Of a DNA stretch of 64,000 bases, positions 52,017 through 60,523 are shown in pieces. Positions within the stretch are counted from its first letter, which is position 1. Every line of letters starts with the position of its first letter. A program made the translations under genes and the position numbers. The notes beneath the pieces are model-generated. The model was not told the DNA's origin. It was given only the letters and a program-made list of their open reading frames with translations, and did no database searches. This stretch comes from Methylobacterium sp. J-070. GTDB taxonomy: Bacteria > Pseudomonadota > Alphaproteobacteria > Rhizobiales > Beijerinckiaceae. The stretch lies in assembly GCF_022829385.1 (NCBI RefSeq), contig NZ_JAKSXX010000123.1, positions 124,001 through 188,000 of the forward strand, in the 5' to 3' direction.

Positions 52017-53177
52017 ATGAAGATGTCTTCTAGCCTGATTTCTCTCCCTGCATTCATGCTGGTTTTGTTCGGGTCAATAAGGCCCGCCACCGCTCACGTT
52101 AAATGGTTTGCTCCATACATCGTAGGCGCGCCTCCGAAGCCTATTAGCTATACGATAGCTGACGCTTGGTTCTGGTTCGGCATTTGTCTGGTCAGTGCTT
52201 TTTTTGCTGCGGCGAGAGCTCTTGAGGCAAGTGCCTATGGCCCGGTGGCGCTCGACAACCTTGATCGCTTGACACGACCACTTTGGGACCGCCTCGATGA
52301 TTATATCAGGGCAATCGTCGCAGCTTTCTTCGTTGCGATATTTTCAGTTGGCGGCATTTATTTGACGCCTGACTTGAAAACGCCCGCAGAATGGGTTTCC
52401 TGGATGCAACTGGTTATCGCGGGCGCGATATTCTGGAAGCGTACGATGCCAATCGCTGCCGTCGGTATCGTGGCTCTCTGGCTATTGGCCCTGCGCGATT
52501 ACGACCTTTTCCATCTTTTTGATTACCTCGCCTTAGGACTGGGCGTGGCTCTTTATCTCCTGCTTGCCTCTTCGGAACGCGAAAGTTGGCGAGTCCATCG
52601 CTTCGAGGCGCTGCGTTGGGGGCTTGCAATAGCCCTGATGTGGTCGAGCCTTGAAAAATTTGCCTACCCAGAGTGGTTCTATCCCCTTGTCGAGGAGAAG
52701 CCCTTCCTCACCTTCGGTCTGCCGCGCGATGGGTTCATACCGATGGCCGGCGTTGCCGAATTCACCATGGGGTTTGGCCTGATTTGGACGCCGCTCATCA
52801 GACGGCTCTCCGCACTTGCCCTGTTGGTGATCTTTACGTCCGCAGTCTGGCCGTTTGGTCGCATTGAGATCATTGGTCATGGGCTGATTATGGCCATCGT
52901 TTTAGCAGTGGCCGCAGATCACAGTCGTTCCTCGCATCTGTTTGCAAATTTCAAGGCGCGCTTATCAAATATTCCGATTGGATTGGGCGCGGCATTGACA
53001 CTATTCGTAACAGGATACTGGAGTTTACATCTCGCGTTCTACGGCTTCGAGGGTTACGTCGGTCCGGCAACACAGGAGCGGGCGACGCACTCGCACAATC
53101 CTGATCAGCCGCATGGCCCGCAGGCGCCTGGCGGGATAGGTGCACCGCCGACACGCGGCCAAGAGGTAATTCAGTAG
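52017..53177 (+). CDS. Polytopic membrane protein, unknown function
   Basis: About 386 residues with a cleavable-looking leader (SLISLPAFMLVLFGSIRPATAHVKWFAPYI) and 8-9 further hydrophobic segments. There is a conserved-looking loop SSLEKFAYPEWFYPLVEEKPFLTFGL and a His-rich C-terminal tail (RATHSHNPDQPHGPQAPGG) that may bind metal. DoxX-like or quinone-interacting membrane subunits have comparable topology, but I cannot assign it. The open frame runs upstream to 51897 without an SD. The preceding 260 bp are AT-rich promoter-like DNA. Confidence 0.7.
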   Translation: MKMSSSLISLPAFMLVLFGSIRPATAHVKWFAPYIVGAPPKPISYTIADAWFWFGICLVSAFFAAARALEASAYGPVALDNLDRLTRPLWDRLDDYIRAIVAAFFVAIFSVGGIYLTPDLKTPAEWVSWMQLVIAGAIFWKRTMPIAAVGIVALWLLALRDYDLFHLFDYLALGLGVALYLLLASSERESWRVHRFEALRWGLAIALMWSSLEKFAYPEWFYPLVEEKPFLTFGLPRDGFIPMAGVAEFTMGFGLIWTPLIRRLSALALLVIFTSAVWPFGRIEIIGHGLIMAIVLAVAADHSRSSHLFANFKARLSNIPIGLGAALTLFVTGYWSLHLAFYGFEGYVGPATQERATHSHNPDQPHGPQAPGGIGAPPTRGQEVIQ

Positions 53178-53297
53178 AATTCCGGACATCATCACGAAGA
53201 GTATTTCTATTTTGATGGAGGTTGGTTTCTATTCCAGGCCTATCGGCGCGATGCACTATGAACAGTAGTCGACTTCTAACATTCGAGGAGCATTTCA

Positions 53298-53525
53298 ATG
53301 AGTGAACTTTGGCTGTCAACTTTGATCACCGCCACTCCTCAAGCGGGGTTCGATCTAGCCGTCAAACTTTCCCGGGTCGGCGTAAAAGTCACGCAGCCAT
53401 CCGACGAAATTCGAACGCATCTACGCACGGTCTATGAGCGGGACAGCGAGCAACTCATCGCCACTTCTCAGGTCATCGCCCTTAACTTCCAGACGGTCGC
53501 AGCAGCCAACAATTGGTGGCGCTGA
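53298..53525 (+). CDS. Small hypothetical protein
   Basis: The 75-aa protein (MSELWLSTLITATPQAGFDLAVKLSRVG...) starts with a GAGGAG SD at correct spacing and shows mixed helix/strand character. It is not recognised. It sits between the membrane protein and cytochrome peroxidase genes and may belong to the same transcript. Confidence 0.55.
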   Translation: MSELWLSTLITATPQAGFDLAVKLSRVGVKVTQPSDEIRTHLRTVYERDSEQLIATSQVIALNFQTVAAANNWWR

Positions 53526-53578
53526 CAGCTTCCGTTTTCATGTTGCTTCATTGCTTCAGTCAGGTCAAGGCTACTTAG

Positions 53579-54757
53579 ATGCGCATGCGAACGGCTCTAA
53601 CGTATCTACCGCGGACCGTAAGGATTATGCTCGCTGTCGGTTCGCTGGTCGTCGAATCGTTCCCGTTACAAATAGGCACGAAAGCTCTGGCGGCCGAACA
53701 ATCCATCACCCTGAGCGATGGCGACACCTTGAATCTGTTTAACGCGGCCAACGAGACGTTCAAACCCATTCCATCCATCGTGCCTTCCGTAAAAGGTAAT
53801 CCGATTACGCGGGAGAAAGTAGATCTCGGGCGGATGCTGTGGTTCGACTGGCGCCTCTCAGCCAGCGGGGTCATCAGTTGCAATTCCTGCCACAGCCTCG
53901 CGGCCGGTGGCAGCGACAACGTCGAGACCTCCATAGGACATGGCTGGCAAAAAGGTCCTCGAAACTCGCCTACAGTGCTCAACGCGATCTTCAATGCGGC
54001 GCAATTTTGGGATGGACGAGCCGATGATCTGCGTTCCCAGGCCCGTGGTCCGATTCAGGCCGCTGTGGAAATGGCTTCTACCCCGGACCACGTCATCGAT
54101 GTACTAAAGAGCATCCCAGAGTACAGGGATAAGTTTGCGACCGCGTTCCCTGGAGAGCCGGACGCCGTCACGTTCGACAATGTCACCCGAGCCCTTGAAG
54201 ATTTTGAGGCGACGCTGATCACGCCGGCTTCTCGCTTTGACCAATTCCTGGAGGGAAATCTCAATATCCTCACAGCGCAAGAAAAACGAGGCCTGAGGCT
54301 GTTCATGGATACCGGATGCTCAGGCTGCCACAACGGTGTCAATGTCGGCGGTCAGGATTATTTCCCGTTCGGAGTTGTAGAAAGACCGGGCAGTGATGTC
54401 CTCCCGCCGGAAGACAAGGGCCGTTTCGCGGTGACCAAGACTGCCACCGACGAGTATGTTTTCCGAGCTGTCCCCCTTCGCAACGTCGCGCTGACTGCCC
54501 CGTATTTCCATTCCGGCAAAGTTTGGAGCCTAGAACAGGCTGTTGCCATAATGGGTACGGCACAGCTCGGGAAGGAACTGACCGCTGTGGAGACGAGCGC
54601 CATCGCCGCATTTCTGAGGACACTTACCGGCCAGGCGCCTCGGATCGAGTTGCCGATCCTGCCGCCAAGTACAGCGCAAACCCCGCGACCGGAAACATTT
54701 TCCAGAAACGCCTTAAGAGCAGGCGACGCGTCTGAAAAAATCGAAATGAACAGATGA
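53579..54757 (+). CDS. Di-haem cytochrome c peroxidase (MauG/CcpA family)
   Basis: The 392-aa exported protein has an N-terminal signal sequence and two c-type haem sites, CNSCH (in GVISCNSCHSLAAGG) and CSGCH (in MDTGCSGCHNGVNVGG). Family motifs are KVDLGRMLWFDWRLSASG, GPRNSPTVLNAIFN, WDGRADDL and VFRAVPLRNVALTAPYFHSGKVWSLEQAV. It reduces H2O2 with electrons from small cytochromes in the periplasm. It may act with the upstream membrane protein against combined nitrosative and oxidative stress (inference). Confidence 0.93.
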   Translation: MRMRTALTYLPRTVRIMLAVGSLVVESFPLQIGTKALAAEQSITLSDGDTLNLFNAANETFKPIPSIVPSVKGNPITREKVDLGRMLWFDWRLSASGVISCNSCHSLAAGGSDNVETSIGHGWQKGPRNSPTVLNAIFNAAQFWDGRADDLRSQARGPIQAAVEMASTPDHVIDVLKSIPEYRDKFATAFPGEPDAVTFDNVTRALEDFEATLITPASRFDQFLEGNLNILTAQEKRGLRLFMDTGCSGCHNGVNVGGQDYFPFGVVERPGSDVLPPEDKGRFAVTKTATDEYVFRAVPLRNVALTAPYFHSGKVWSLEQAVAIMGTAQLGKELTAVETSAIAAFLRTLTGQAPRIELPILPPSTAQTPRPETFSRNALRAGDASEKIEMNR

Positions 54758-54810
54758 ATCAGCAGGCCATTCGCGGCTCGGTTTAATTAACATCCGTGAG
54801 TTTTAGTCCC

Positions 54811-55026
54811 ATGCGCGTCGTCGTTGATCTCAACCGTTGCCAAGGTTACGCGCAGTGCTGTTACGCGTCGCCCGAACATTTTGTTCTGCGCGGGCATGAG
54901 GTCCTTTTTTACGATCCGGAGCCGCCCCTGGAGAAAGCCGGAGAGATTGAGCGTGCCCTGCAAGCCTGTCCGGTCCGGGCAATCAGCGCTGAGTTCTCGG
55001 ACACGACGGATGGAAGGGTGCCGTGA
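54811..55026 (+). CDS. [3Fe-4S]-type ferredoxin, P450 redox partner
   Basis: The 71-aa protein has ligands in NRCQGYAQC and LQACPVRAI, the CxxxxxC...CP spacing of actinobacterial and alphaproteobacterial P450-linked ferredoxins. I chose ATG 54811 (MRVVVDLNRCQG); a GTG at 54796 is also open. Its stop overlaps the reductase GTG (GTGA). Confidence 0.88.
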   Translation: MRVVVDLNRCQGYAQCCYASPEHFVLRGHEVLFYDPEPPLEKAGEIERALQACPVRAISAEFSDTTDGRVP

Positions 55027-56369
55027 ACGCCGCGGACGCGCCGAGGAGAATCGTCATTGTCGGCGCCTCGCTGGCAGGTTTGAGGGGCGCCGAGGCCTTG
55101 AGGCGCGAAGGCTTTATGGGTTCGCTCACCATCGTTGGAGACGAGCCGCACAGACCCTACGACCGGCCACCGCTGTCGAAGCATGTCCTGACCGGTGAAT
55201 TGCGTGCAGGGGCCACTGGGCTGCCGAACCTCGTCCCGCTTCGGGCAGAATGGCGCCTGGGCCACGCTGCCGTCGCCCTCGACCGCGCTAGTCGGACCCT
55301 CCGGCTCGCCGATGGTGCTATCATACCATACGACCGCCTGCTGATTGCCACCGGTGCTCAGGCGCGCCCATGGCTGGATGGCGAGAGTTCCGGACCGTCC
55401 GGCGTGTTCACGTTGCGCGGTCGCGAAGACGCCGCAGCGCTGCGGGCGGCTCTGGCCGATGGCTTGCCCCGAGTGCTGATCGTCGGCGCTGGCCTCATCG
55501 GCTGCGAGGCGGCCTCGTGCTGCCGCGACATCGGCCTACCCGTTACGCTGGTCGATCCGAACCCGACCCCGCTCGCCCGAATCTTCGGCACTTTGGTCGG
55601 TGGCGCCATCACCGAGCGGCTCGGGCGCGCCGGAGTTGATTTCCGGCCGAGCGCGCAAGTCTCCGCCCTTGAAGGTGACAAGCGTGGGCGAGTACGGCGT
55701 GCCATCTTAGCGGACGGCAGCATGATCGATGCCGACGTCGTGATTGCTGCGCTCGGAGCCGTGCGCAACACAAGCTGGTTGAAGGGAGGCGGCCTTATGG
55801 CCGACGCCGGCGGCGTGACCTGCGACAGCGCCTGCCGGGCGCTCAGTACCGACGGGGTGCCAGCCTCCGGGATCTACGCCGCGGGCGATGTCGCGCGCTG
55901 GCCGAACCTGATCTTCGACGGACGCCTGATGTCCGTCGAGCACTGGGGCAACGCCGTTCAGCAGGCGGCGCATGCAGCACGCAACATGCTCGCCGGCCTT
56001 GGTGACCAGAGGTCCTACACCCATCTGCCGGCCTTTTGGTCGAGCCAGTTCGGCGTCAACATCAAGGCAGTCGGGCTGACCGAGGGGGCAGATGCGGTGG
56101 CGGTCGTGCAAGGCGCGCGCGCCTCGCACCGCTTCCTGGCGGTCTATGGCCTGGCCGGGCGCACGGTAGCGGCGGTCTCTTTCGACCAGGCACGCTGGTT
56201 GCCCGCATATGCGGACCGCATCCGTGCGCATGCGCCTTTTCCACCGATTCACGATGGCAGCGACCAAGGCAGGATCGAGTTGGCCCGGCCCGGCTTCCCG
56301 GAGCGACGCGGTGCGAGTGTACGACCGGAGCGTATGCACTCGAAAGGTGCGGGAGGCGTCTATGCTTGA
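55023..56369 (+). CDS. FAD-dependent ferredoxin reductase (putidaredoxin/rhodocoxin reductase family)
   Basis: The 448-aa protein has two dinucleotide-binding motifs, IVIVGASLAGLRGAEALR (FAD) and VLIVGAGLIGCEAASCCRDIG (NADH). Others are EPHRPYDRPPLSKHVL, LLIATGAQARPW, GIYAAGDVARWPN and EHWGNAVQQAAHAARNM. It passes electrons from NAD(P)H to the ferredoxin. Starts at GTG 55023 inside the ferredoxin stop, and its own stop overlaps the P450 start by 8 nt, forming a class I P450 electron chain. Confidence 0.94.
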   Translation: MNAADAPRRIVIVGASLAGLRGAEALRREGFMGSLTIVGDEPHRPYDRPPLSKHVLTGELRAGATGLPNLVPLRAEWRLGHAAVALDRASRTLRLADGAIIPYDRLLIATGAQARPWLDGESSGPSGVFTLRGREDAAALRAALADGLPRVLIVGAGLIGCEAASCCRDIGLPVTLVDPNPTPLARIFGTLVGGAITERLGRAGVDFRPSAQVSALEGDKRGRVRRAILADGSMIDADVVIAALGAVRNTSWLKGGGLMADAGGVTCDSACRALSTDGVPASGIYAAGDVARWPNLIFDGRLMSVEHWGNAVQQAAHAARNMLAGLGDQRSYTHLPAFWSSQFGVNIKAVGLTEGADAVAVVQGARASHRFLAVYGLAGRTVAAVSFDQARWLPAYADRIRAHAPFPPIHDGSDQGRIELARPGFPERRGASVRPERMHSKGAGGVYA

Positions 56370-57633
56370 CCAGGTTTCCCGCGGCGTCCCGAGGCCGGAC
56401 GACACCCTGTTCTCGCAGGTTATGGAGCCGGCCAACCGGGCCAACCCATACCCACTCTACGCGCGGCTTCGCGAGACGCCGATAGCCCGTCAACACGATG
56501 ACGTTTACGTGGTGAGCAGTCACGCGGCGATCCGTAGCTTGATCTTCGATCCGCGCCTGAGTTCCGAGGACCTTCCGGCATCGCATCGCCCACGAACTGG
56601 CAACCCCCTCAAGGACTGGATCCTGAACCCGATCAAGGATCGGGTCGCCACTGCGCACCGTCCCTTCATCTTCCGCGATCCGCCCGATCACGACACCCTG
56701 CGGCGCTTCGTGATGGAGCAGTTCACGATAGCTAGGGTGCGTGGGGTACATGGGCGCATCAGCAGCATCGTGGATACCCTGATCGAGGCTTGCCGCGGCC
56801 GGGACACGGTCTGCCTCGTTGGTGATCTCTCCTATCCGCTTCCAGTCACCGTGATCTGCGATCTCCTCGGCGTACCGGAGGCTGACGAGCCACGCTTTCG
56901 TCATTGGTCGACGCAACTTGCCACCGCACTCGAACCGGACGCGCGACGAGACCAGCGTACCCGCCGTGCAAACGCTGCGAACTTCGATGCCATATCGAAG
57001 TACATGCGAGCCCTCATCAAGGAAAAGAAGCGTCATCCGGCCGACGACATGCTGAGTGGGCTCGCCAACCATGCCGACCCGACCACGCCGAAGATGGGCA
57101 ATTACGACCTGATCTCGACGGCGATACTGCTCCTCGTCGCCGGCCACGAGACCACCGTGAACCTTATCACGAACGGTATGCTGACGCTGCTGCGTCACCC
57201 CGACGAGCTGGAGCGACTGCGCGAAGACCCAGAGCGAGCCCCGAGGGTGGTCGAGGAGGTTCTCCGCTATGAGCCGCCGGTACATTTCCGAAGCCGCAAG
57301 GCGCTCGGGGACATCTCGATTGGGGACGTGACAATCCCCAAGGGAAGTGCCGTAGTCTTACTTCTAGCTGCAGGCAGCCGCGATCCGGAACGCTTCACTG
57401 ATCCTGAGCGGTTCGATCCTGACCGTGAGGATAACGAACACTTCGGTTTCGGCGGCGGTCTACACTATTGCGTCGGAGCTCCTCTAGCGCGCATCGAGGC
57501 GGAGGTTGCACTCGTTGCCCTATGCCAACGCCTCGTGGCGCCTCGGCTGATCGTCGATCCGCCCCCGTACAGGCATGGTGCCGCCTTGCGGGGTCCGGAC
57601 AAACTTGAGATCGCCATCGCAGGGATAGAGTGA
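56362..57633 (+). CDS. Cytochrome P450
   Basis: The 423-aa soluble bacterial P450 has I-helix LLLVAGHETTVNLI, K-helix VVEEVLRYEPP (ExxR), and haem-binding loop FGFGGGLHYCVGAPLARIEAEVAL with the cysteine thiolate. The ATG at 56362 follows GGGAGG; the frame reads 51 residues further upstream through the reductase gene. The substrate is unknown; the dedicated ferredoxin and reductase indicate monooxygenase activity. Confidence 0.95.
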   Translation: MLDQVSRGVPRPDDTLFSQVMEPANRANPYPLYARLRETPIARQHDDVYVVSSHAAIRSLIFDPRLSSEDLPASHRPRTGNPLKDWILNPIKDRVATAHRPFIFRDPPDHDTLRRFVMEQFTIARVRGVHGRISSIVDTLIEACRGRDTVCLVGDLSYPLPVTVICDLLGVPEADEPRFRHWSTQLATALEPDARRDQRTRRANAANFDAISKYMRALIKEKKRHPADDMLSGLANHADPTTPKMGNYDLISTAILLLVAGHETTVNLITNGMLTLLRHPDELERLREDPERAPRVVEEVLRYEPPVHFRSRKALGDISIGDVTIPKGSAVVLLLAAGSRDPERFTDPERFDPDREDNEHFGFGGGLHYCVGAPLARIEAEVALVALCQRLVAPRLIVDPPPYRHGAALRGPDKLEIAIAGIE

Positions 57634-57733
57634 CGGCGTACATTGTCAGATCTGATGCACCGCCGAGGTGCCCTGGCATATCTGCGGCCATCAGGCAGAA
57701 CTTCAGTTCATCCTGGTGAATTTCGAAGGATCG

Positions 57734-58162
57734 ATGATGAGGAACCAACGAGCGGTGTACTGGATCAAAGCCATGATAATAGCCGCACTTTTTCATGGTG
57801 CGCCGCTTCACGCGGAAACCTCGCAACACGAAACGGTGGCTCCCGCCTTCCAGAGCGCGATTCCGAATATCCCAGGCAAAAGCCTCGTCAGCGCCGTAGT
57901 CGAGTACCCACCGGGAGCCAAGTCGCCGAGCCACCATCACGCCTCGTCAGCCTTCGTATACGCCTACGTGCTCTCGGGTGCGGTTCGCAGTCAGGTCAAC
58001 GAGGAGCCGGCGCGGGTTTATCGAGCCGGCGAGAGCTTCTCTGAGGCTCCCGGCGCTCATCACGTTATCAGTGAAAATGCGAGCGACACGGAGCCGGCGC
58101 GACTGTTGGCAGTGTTCATTCTCGACACCGGGGACCACCCCCTGACCACGCCCGACCGATAG
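57734..58162 (+). CDS. Exported small cupin protein
   Basis: About 142 aa with a signal peptide (YWIKAMIIAALFHGAPLHAE) and a single cupin fold. Metal ligands lie in SPSHHHASSAFVYAYVLSG and RAGESFSEAPGAHHVI. Tandem ATGs at 57734 and 57737 follow AAGGA. It may be a periplasmic quercetinase-like or stress protein. It lies 100 bp after the P450 operon on the same strand. Confidence 0.82.
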   Translation: MMRNQRAVYWIKAMIIAALFHGAPLHAETSQHETVAPAFQSAIPNIPGKSLVSAVVEYPPGAKSPSHHHASSAFVYAYVLSGAVRSQVNEEPARVYRAGESFSEAPGAHHVISENASDTEPARLLAVFILDTGDHPLTTPDR

Positions 58163-58201
58163 CCTCGCATCTTGATCGTGTCGGATCAGCTCGGTTTAGG
58201 C

Positions 58202-59116
58202 CTACGTTGCAGCCGCATCGATCCAGCGGCGGTGTTCGGCGAAGCACTCCGCCAACAGGTCGAGAAAGCTTCGCACCTTCGTCGAGAGATGGCGCCGGTG
58301 CGGGTAGATTGCGTTGATGGCGAACTCGACCGGCCGGTGCTCCGGTAAGAGCCGCACCAAGCTCCCGGTCTCCAAATCCTGGCCAACCAGGAACATCGGG
58401 GCCAGGAAGACGCCGCCACCATCGAGCGTGAGCGCACGAAGGAGCGCGGCGCTGTTGCTGACCATGTTGCCGGCAACCTTGACCGACGCGGCCTTACCTT
58501 CCGGCGTCTCGAACCGCCACTCGTCGCCATAGGGGTAGAAGGCGTAACGGAGGCAATTGTGGTGCGCCAAGTCGCTGAGTTGCACCGGAGCTGGATGGGT
58601 ATCGAGATAGGCTGGGGCACAGGTCAAGACGTGACGCCACGGTGTCAGCCGTCTCACGATCAGACCGGAGTCCGGCGGCGGCGTTGCTCGGATCGCGAGA
58701 TCGTACCCATCCTCGATAAGGTCGACCATTCTGTCCCCGACGGTCAGATCGACCGTCACCGCCGGGTACAGCGTGAGGTACTCCCGCAGGACCGGCGCCA
58801 TGAACGTCGAGATGTGGCCGGCTATGTGAAGCCTCAGCTGCCCACGCGGCGTTGCATGCAAGGCGCTCGCTACGCGATCCGCCTCGTCGAGCTCAGCCAG
58901 GATCTGGCTGGACCGCTCGTAGTAAGCGTGTCCGATTTCCGTAACACTGACCTTGCGGGTGGTGCGGTTCAGGAGCCGCGCGCCAAGACGGTCCTCCAGG
59001 GCCTGTACATGCTTGCTGACCATCGTGACGGACATGTTCAGGCGCCGTGCGGCCGCGGAGAAACCGCCGCCTTCGACGACCCGTCCGAAGACGATGAGGC
59101 TCGTCAGCCGATCCAT
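58202..59116 (-). CDS. LysR-family transcriptional regulator
   Basis: The 304-aa protein has an N-terminal winged HTH (FGRVVEGGGFSAAARRLNMSVTMVSKHVQALEDRLGARLLNRTTRKVSVTEIG) and a LysR substrate-binding domain. It is divergent from the emrA-like gene, so it most likely controls the efflux operon, as is typical for LysR regulators. Confidence 0.93.
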   Translation of the reverse strand: MDRLTSLIVFGRVVEGGGFSAAARRLNMSVTMVSKHVQALEDRLGARLLNRTTRKVSVTEIGHAYYERSSQILAELDEADRVASALHATPRGQLRLHIAGHISTFMAPVLREYLTLYPAVTVDLTVGDRMVDLIEDGYDLAIRATPPPDSGLIVRRLTPWRHVLTCAPAYLDTHPAPVQLSDLAHHNCLRYAFYPYGDEWRFETPEGKAASVKVAGNMVSNSAALLRALTLDGGGVFLAPMFLVGQDLETGSLVRLLPEHRPVEFAINAIYPHRRHLSTKVRSFLDLLAECFAEHRRWIDAAAT

Positions 59117-59148
59117 TGGCGGTCGGACATTATCCGCTCCCGGTTTAC

Positions 59149-59159
59149 AGTCCTTCCCA
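59149..59159 (+). promoter_or_regulatory. Candidate LysR operator half, recurring before the MFS gene
   Basis: AGTCCTTCCCA occurs here in the lysR/emrA intergenic space and again at 60445-60455 in front of the emrB-like gene. Each is followed by an AT-richer partial dyad (ACAGGATTAT and ACCTGTATTC). Shared position before both efflux genes suggests co-regulation. Confidence 0.35.
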
Positions 59160-59260
59160 TAGTCACAGGATTATCACTTCGGCATCGAAGTCGCACTCTC
59201 ACGTCATGCAGAGAAGCCGTTCCTCAACAGGGAAGGGGCTTCGCAAGACAGGAGGATGTC

Positions 59261-60415
59261 ATGTCCGAGATGCCCCGCTCCGAGACCTTTCAAAAGGCAG
59301 TCGACGCGGCCGAACGGACGCAGCCGGAAGGCGATACGTTAAGCCGAGTTCCGTCCCTGCGACGCGCGTTCAAGCGCATTGCACTCGTTCTCGCGTTGCT
59401 CGCGGGCACGGGCGCCGGAACGCTCTACGGCTACGATTATTGGACGACAGGGCAGTATCTCGTCTCAACCGACGACGCCTACGTGAAGGCGGATTACACG
59501 ACGATTGCCCCGAAGGTGTCCGGCTACATCGCCGATGTGCTGGTCGTCGATAACCAGCCCGTCAGGATCGGGCAGGTCCTCGCCCGCATCGACGACCGCG
59601 ACTTACGTACGTCGCTTGCGCAAGCGCAGGCCGATGTCACTGCAGCCGAGGCCACGGTCCGCAACCTCGGAGCCCAGATTGTCCTTCAGCGCGCGTTCGT
59701 TGACCAACAGGATGCGCAGATCGCCCTGACGCAGGCCTCGCTCAAGTTCGCTAACGAAGAGGCCGAGCGCTATCAAACGCTCGTCAAAACCGGATCCGGT
59801 ACGCTCCAGCGGGCACAGGCGACCGAGGCCGGCCTGAGCGAGAAGACCGCACAGCTACGCCGCGACCGCGCTGCCAAGCTCGCCGCGGAACAGCAGGTCG
59901 AGGTTTTGACCACCGAGGTCGGTCGGGCTGAGGCCCAGCGTGACCACGCCCGTGCGCTGGCCCGGCAGGCTGAGCTCAACCTGTCTTACACGGTCGTCAC
60001 CGCGCCTGTGGACGGGACGGTAGGCTCACGCACCCTCCGCGTCGGGCAATATGTGCAAGCCGGCACCCAGCTCATGGCGGTGGTGCCGCTCGACGCCACA
60101 TACATCGTGGCGAACTACAAAGAGACACAACTCACCGACGTTCGTCCGGGCCAACCCGTCGAGGTCGAGGTCGATACCTTCGCTGGACATACGCTCAAGG
60201 GCCACGTTGACAGCTTGTCTCCGGCAAGTGGCCTGGAGTTCGCTCTGCTGCCGCCCGACAACGCCACCGGCAACTTCACGAAGATCGTCCAGCGCATCCC
60301 GGTCAAGATCGTGCTGGAGGACCGGGCCGCGTCCGGAACGCTGCGCGCTGGCATGTCGGTCGAAACTACTATCGATATCAAAATCACCCGGTCCAACATC
60401 GATAACCGGCCGTGA
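59261..60415 (+). CDS. EmrA-like membrane fusion protein (HlyD family)
   Basis: The 384-aa protein has one N-terminal membrane anchor (FKRIALVLALLAGTGAGTLYG). The first half-lipoyl segment is STDDAYVKADYTTIAPKVSGYIADVLV. A helical hairpin follows, and the second half is LSYTVVTAPVDGTVGSRTLRVGQYVQAGTQLMAVV. It bridges the inner-membrane pump to an outer-membrane channel. GGAGG lies 5 nt before the chosen ATG; the frame extends far upstream antisense to lysR without support. Confidence 0.93.
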   Translation: MSEMPRSETFQKAVDAAERTQPEGDTLSRVPSLRRAFKRIALVLALLAGTGAGTLYGYDYWTTGQYLVSTDDAYVKADYTTIAPKVSGYIADVLVVDNQPVRIGQVLARIDDRDLRTSLAQAQADVTAAEATVRNLGAQIVLQRAFVDQQDAQIALTQASLKFANEEAERYQTLVKTGSGTLQRAQATEAGLSEKTAQLRRDRAAKLAAEQQVEVLTTEVGRAEAQRDHARALARQAELNLSYTVVTAPVDGTVGSRTLRVGQYVQAGTQLMAVVPLDATYIVANYKETQLTDVRPGQPVEVEVDTFAGHTLKGHVDSLSPASGLEFALLPPDNATGNFTKIVQRIPVKIVLEDRAASGTLRAGMSVETTIDIKITRSNIDNRP

Positions 60416-60523
60416 ACCGGCGCCATCTTCAACTCTAGCTGGATAGTCCTTCCCACAATACCTGTATTCTCGCCGGCGCGCCGGCAGCGCATCCTGCTTC
60501 ACCAGAGCAGGAAGGAGCTCCCT

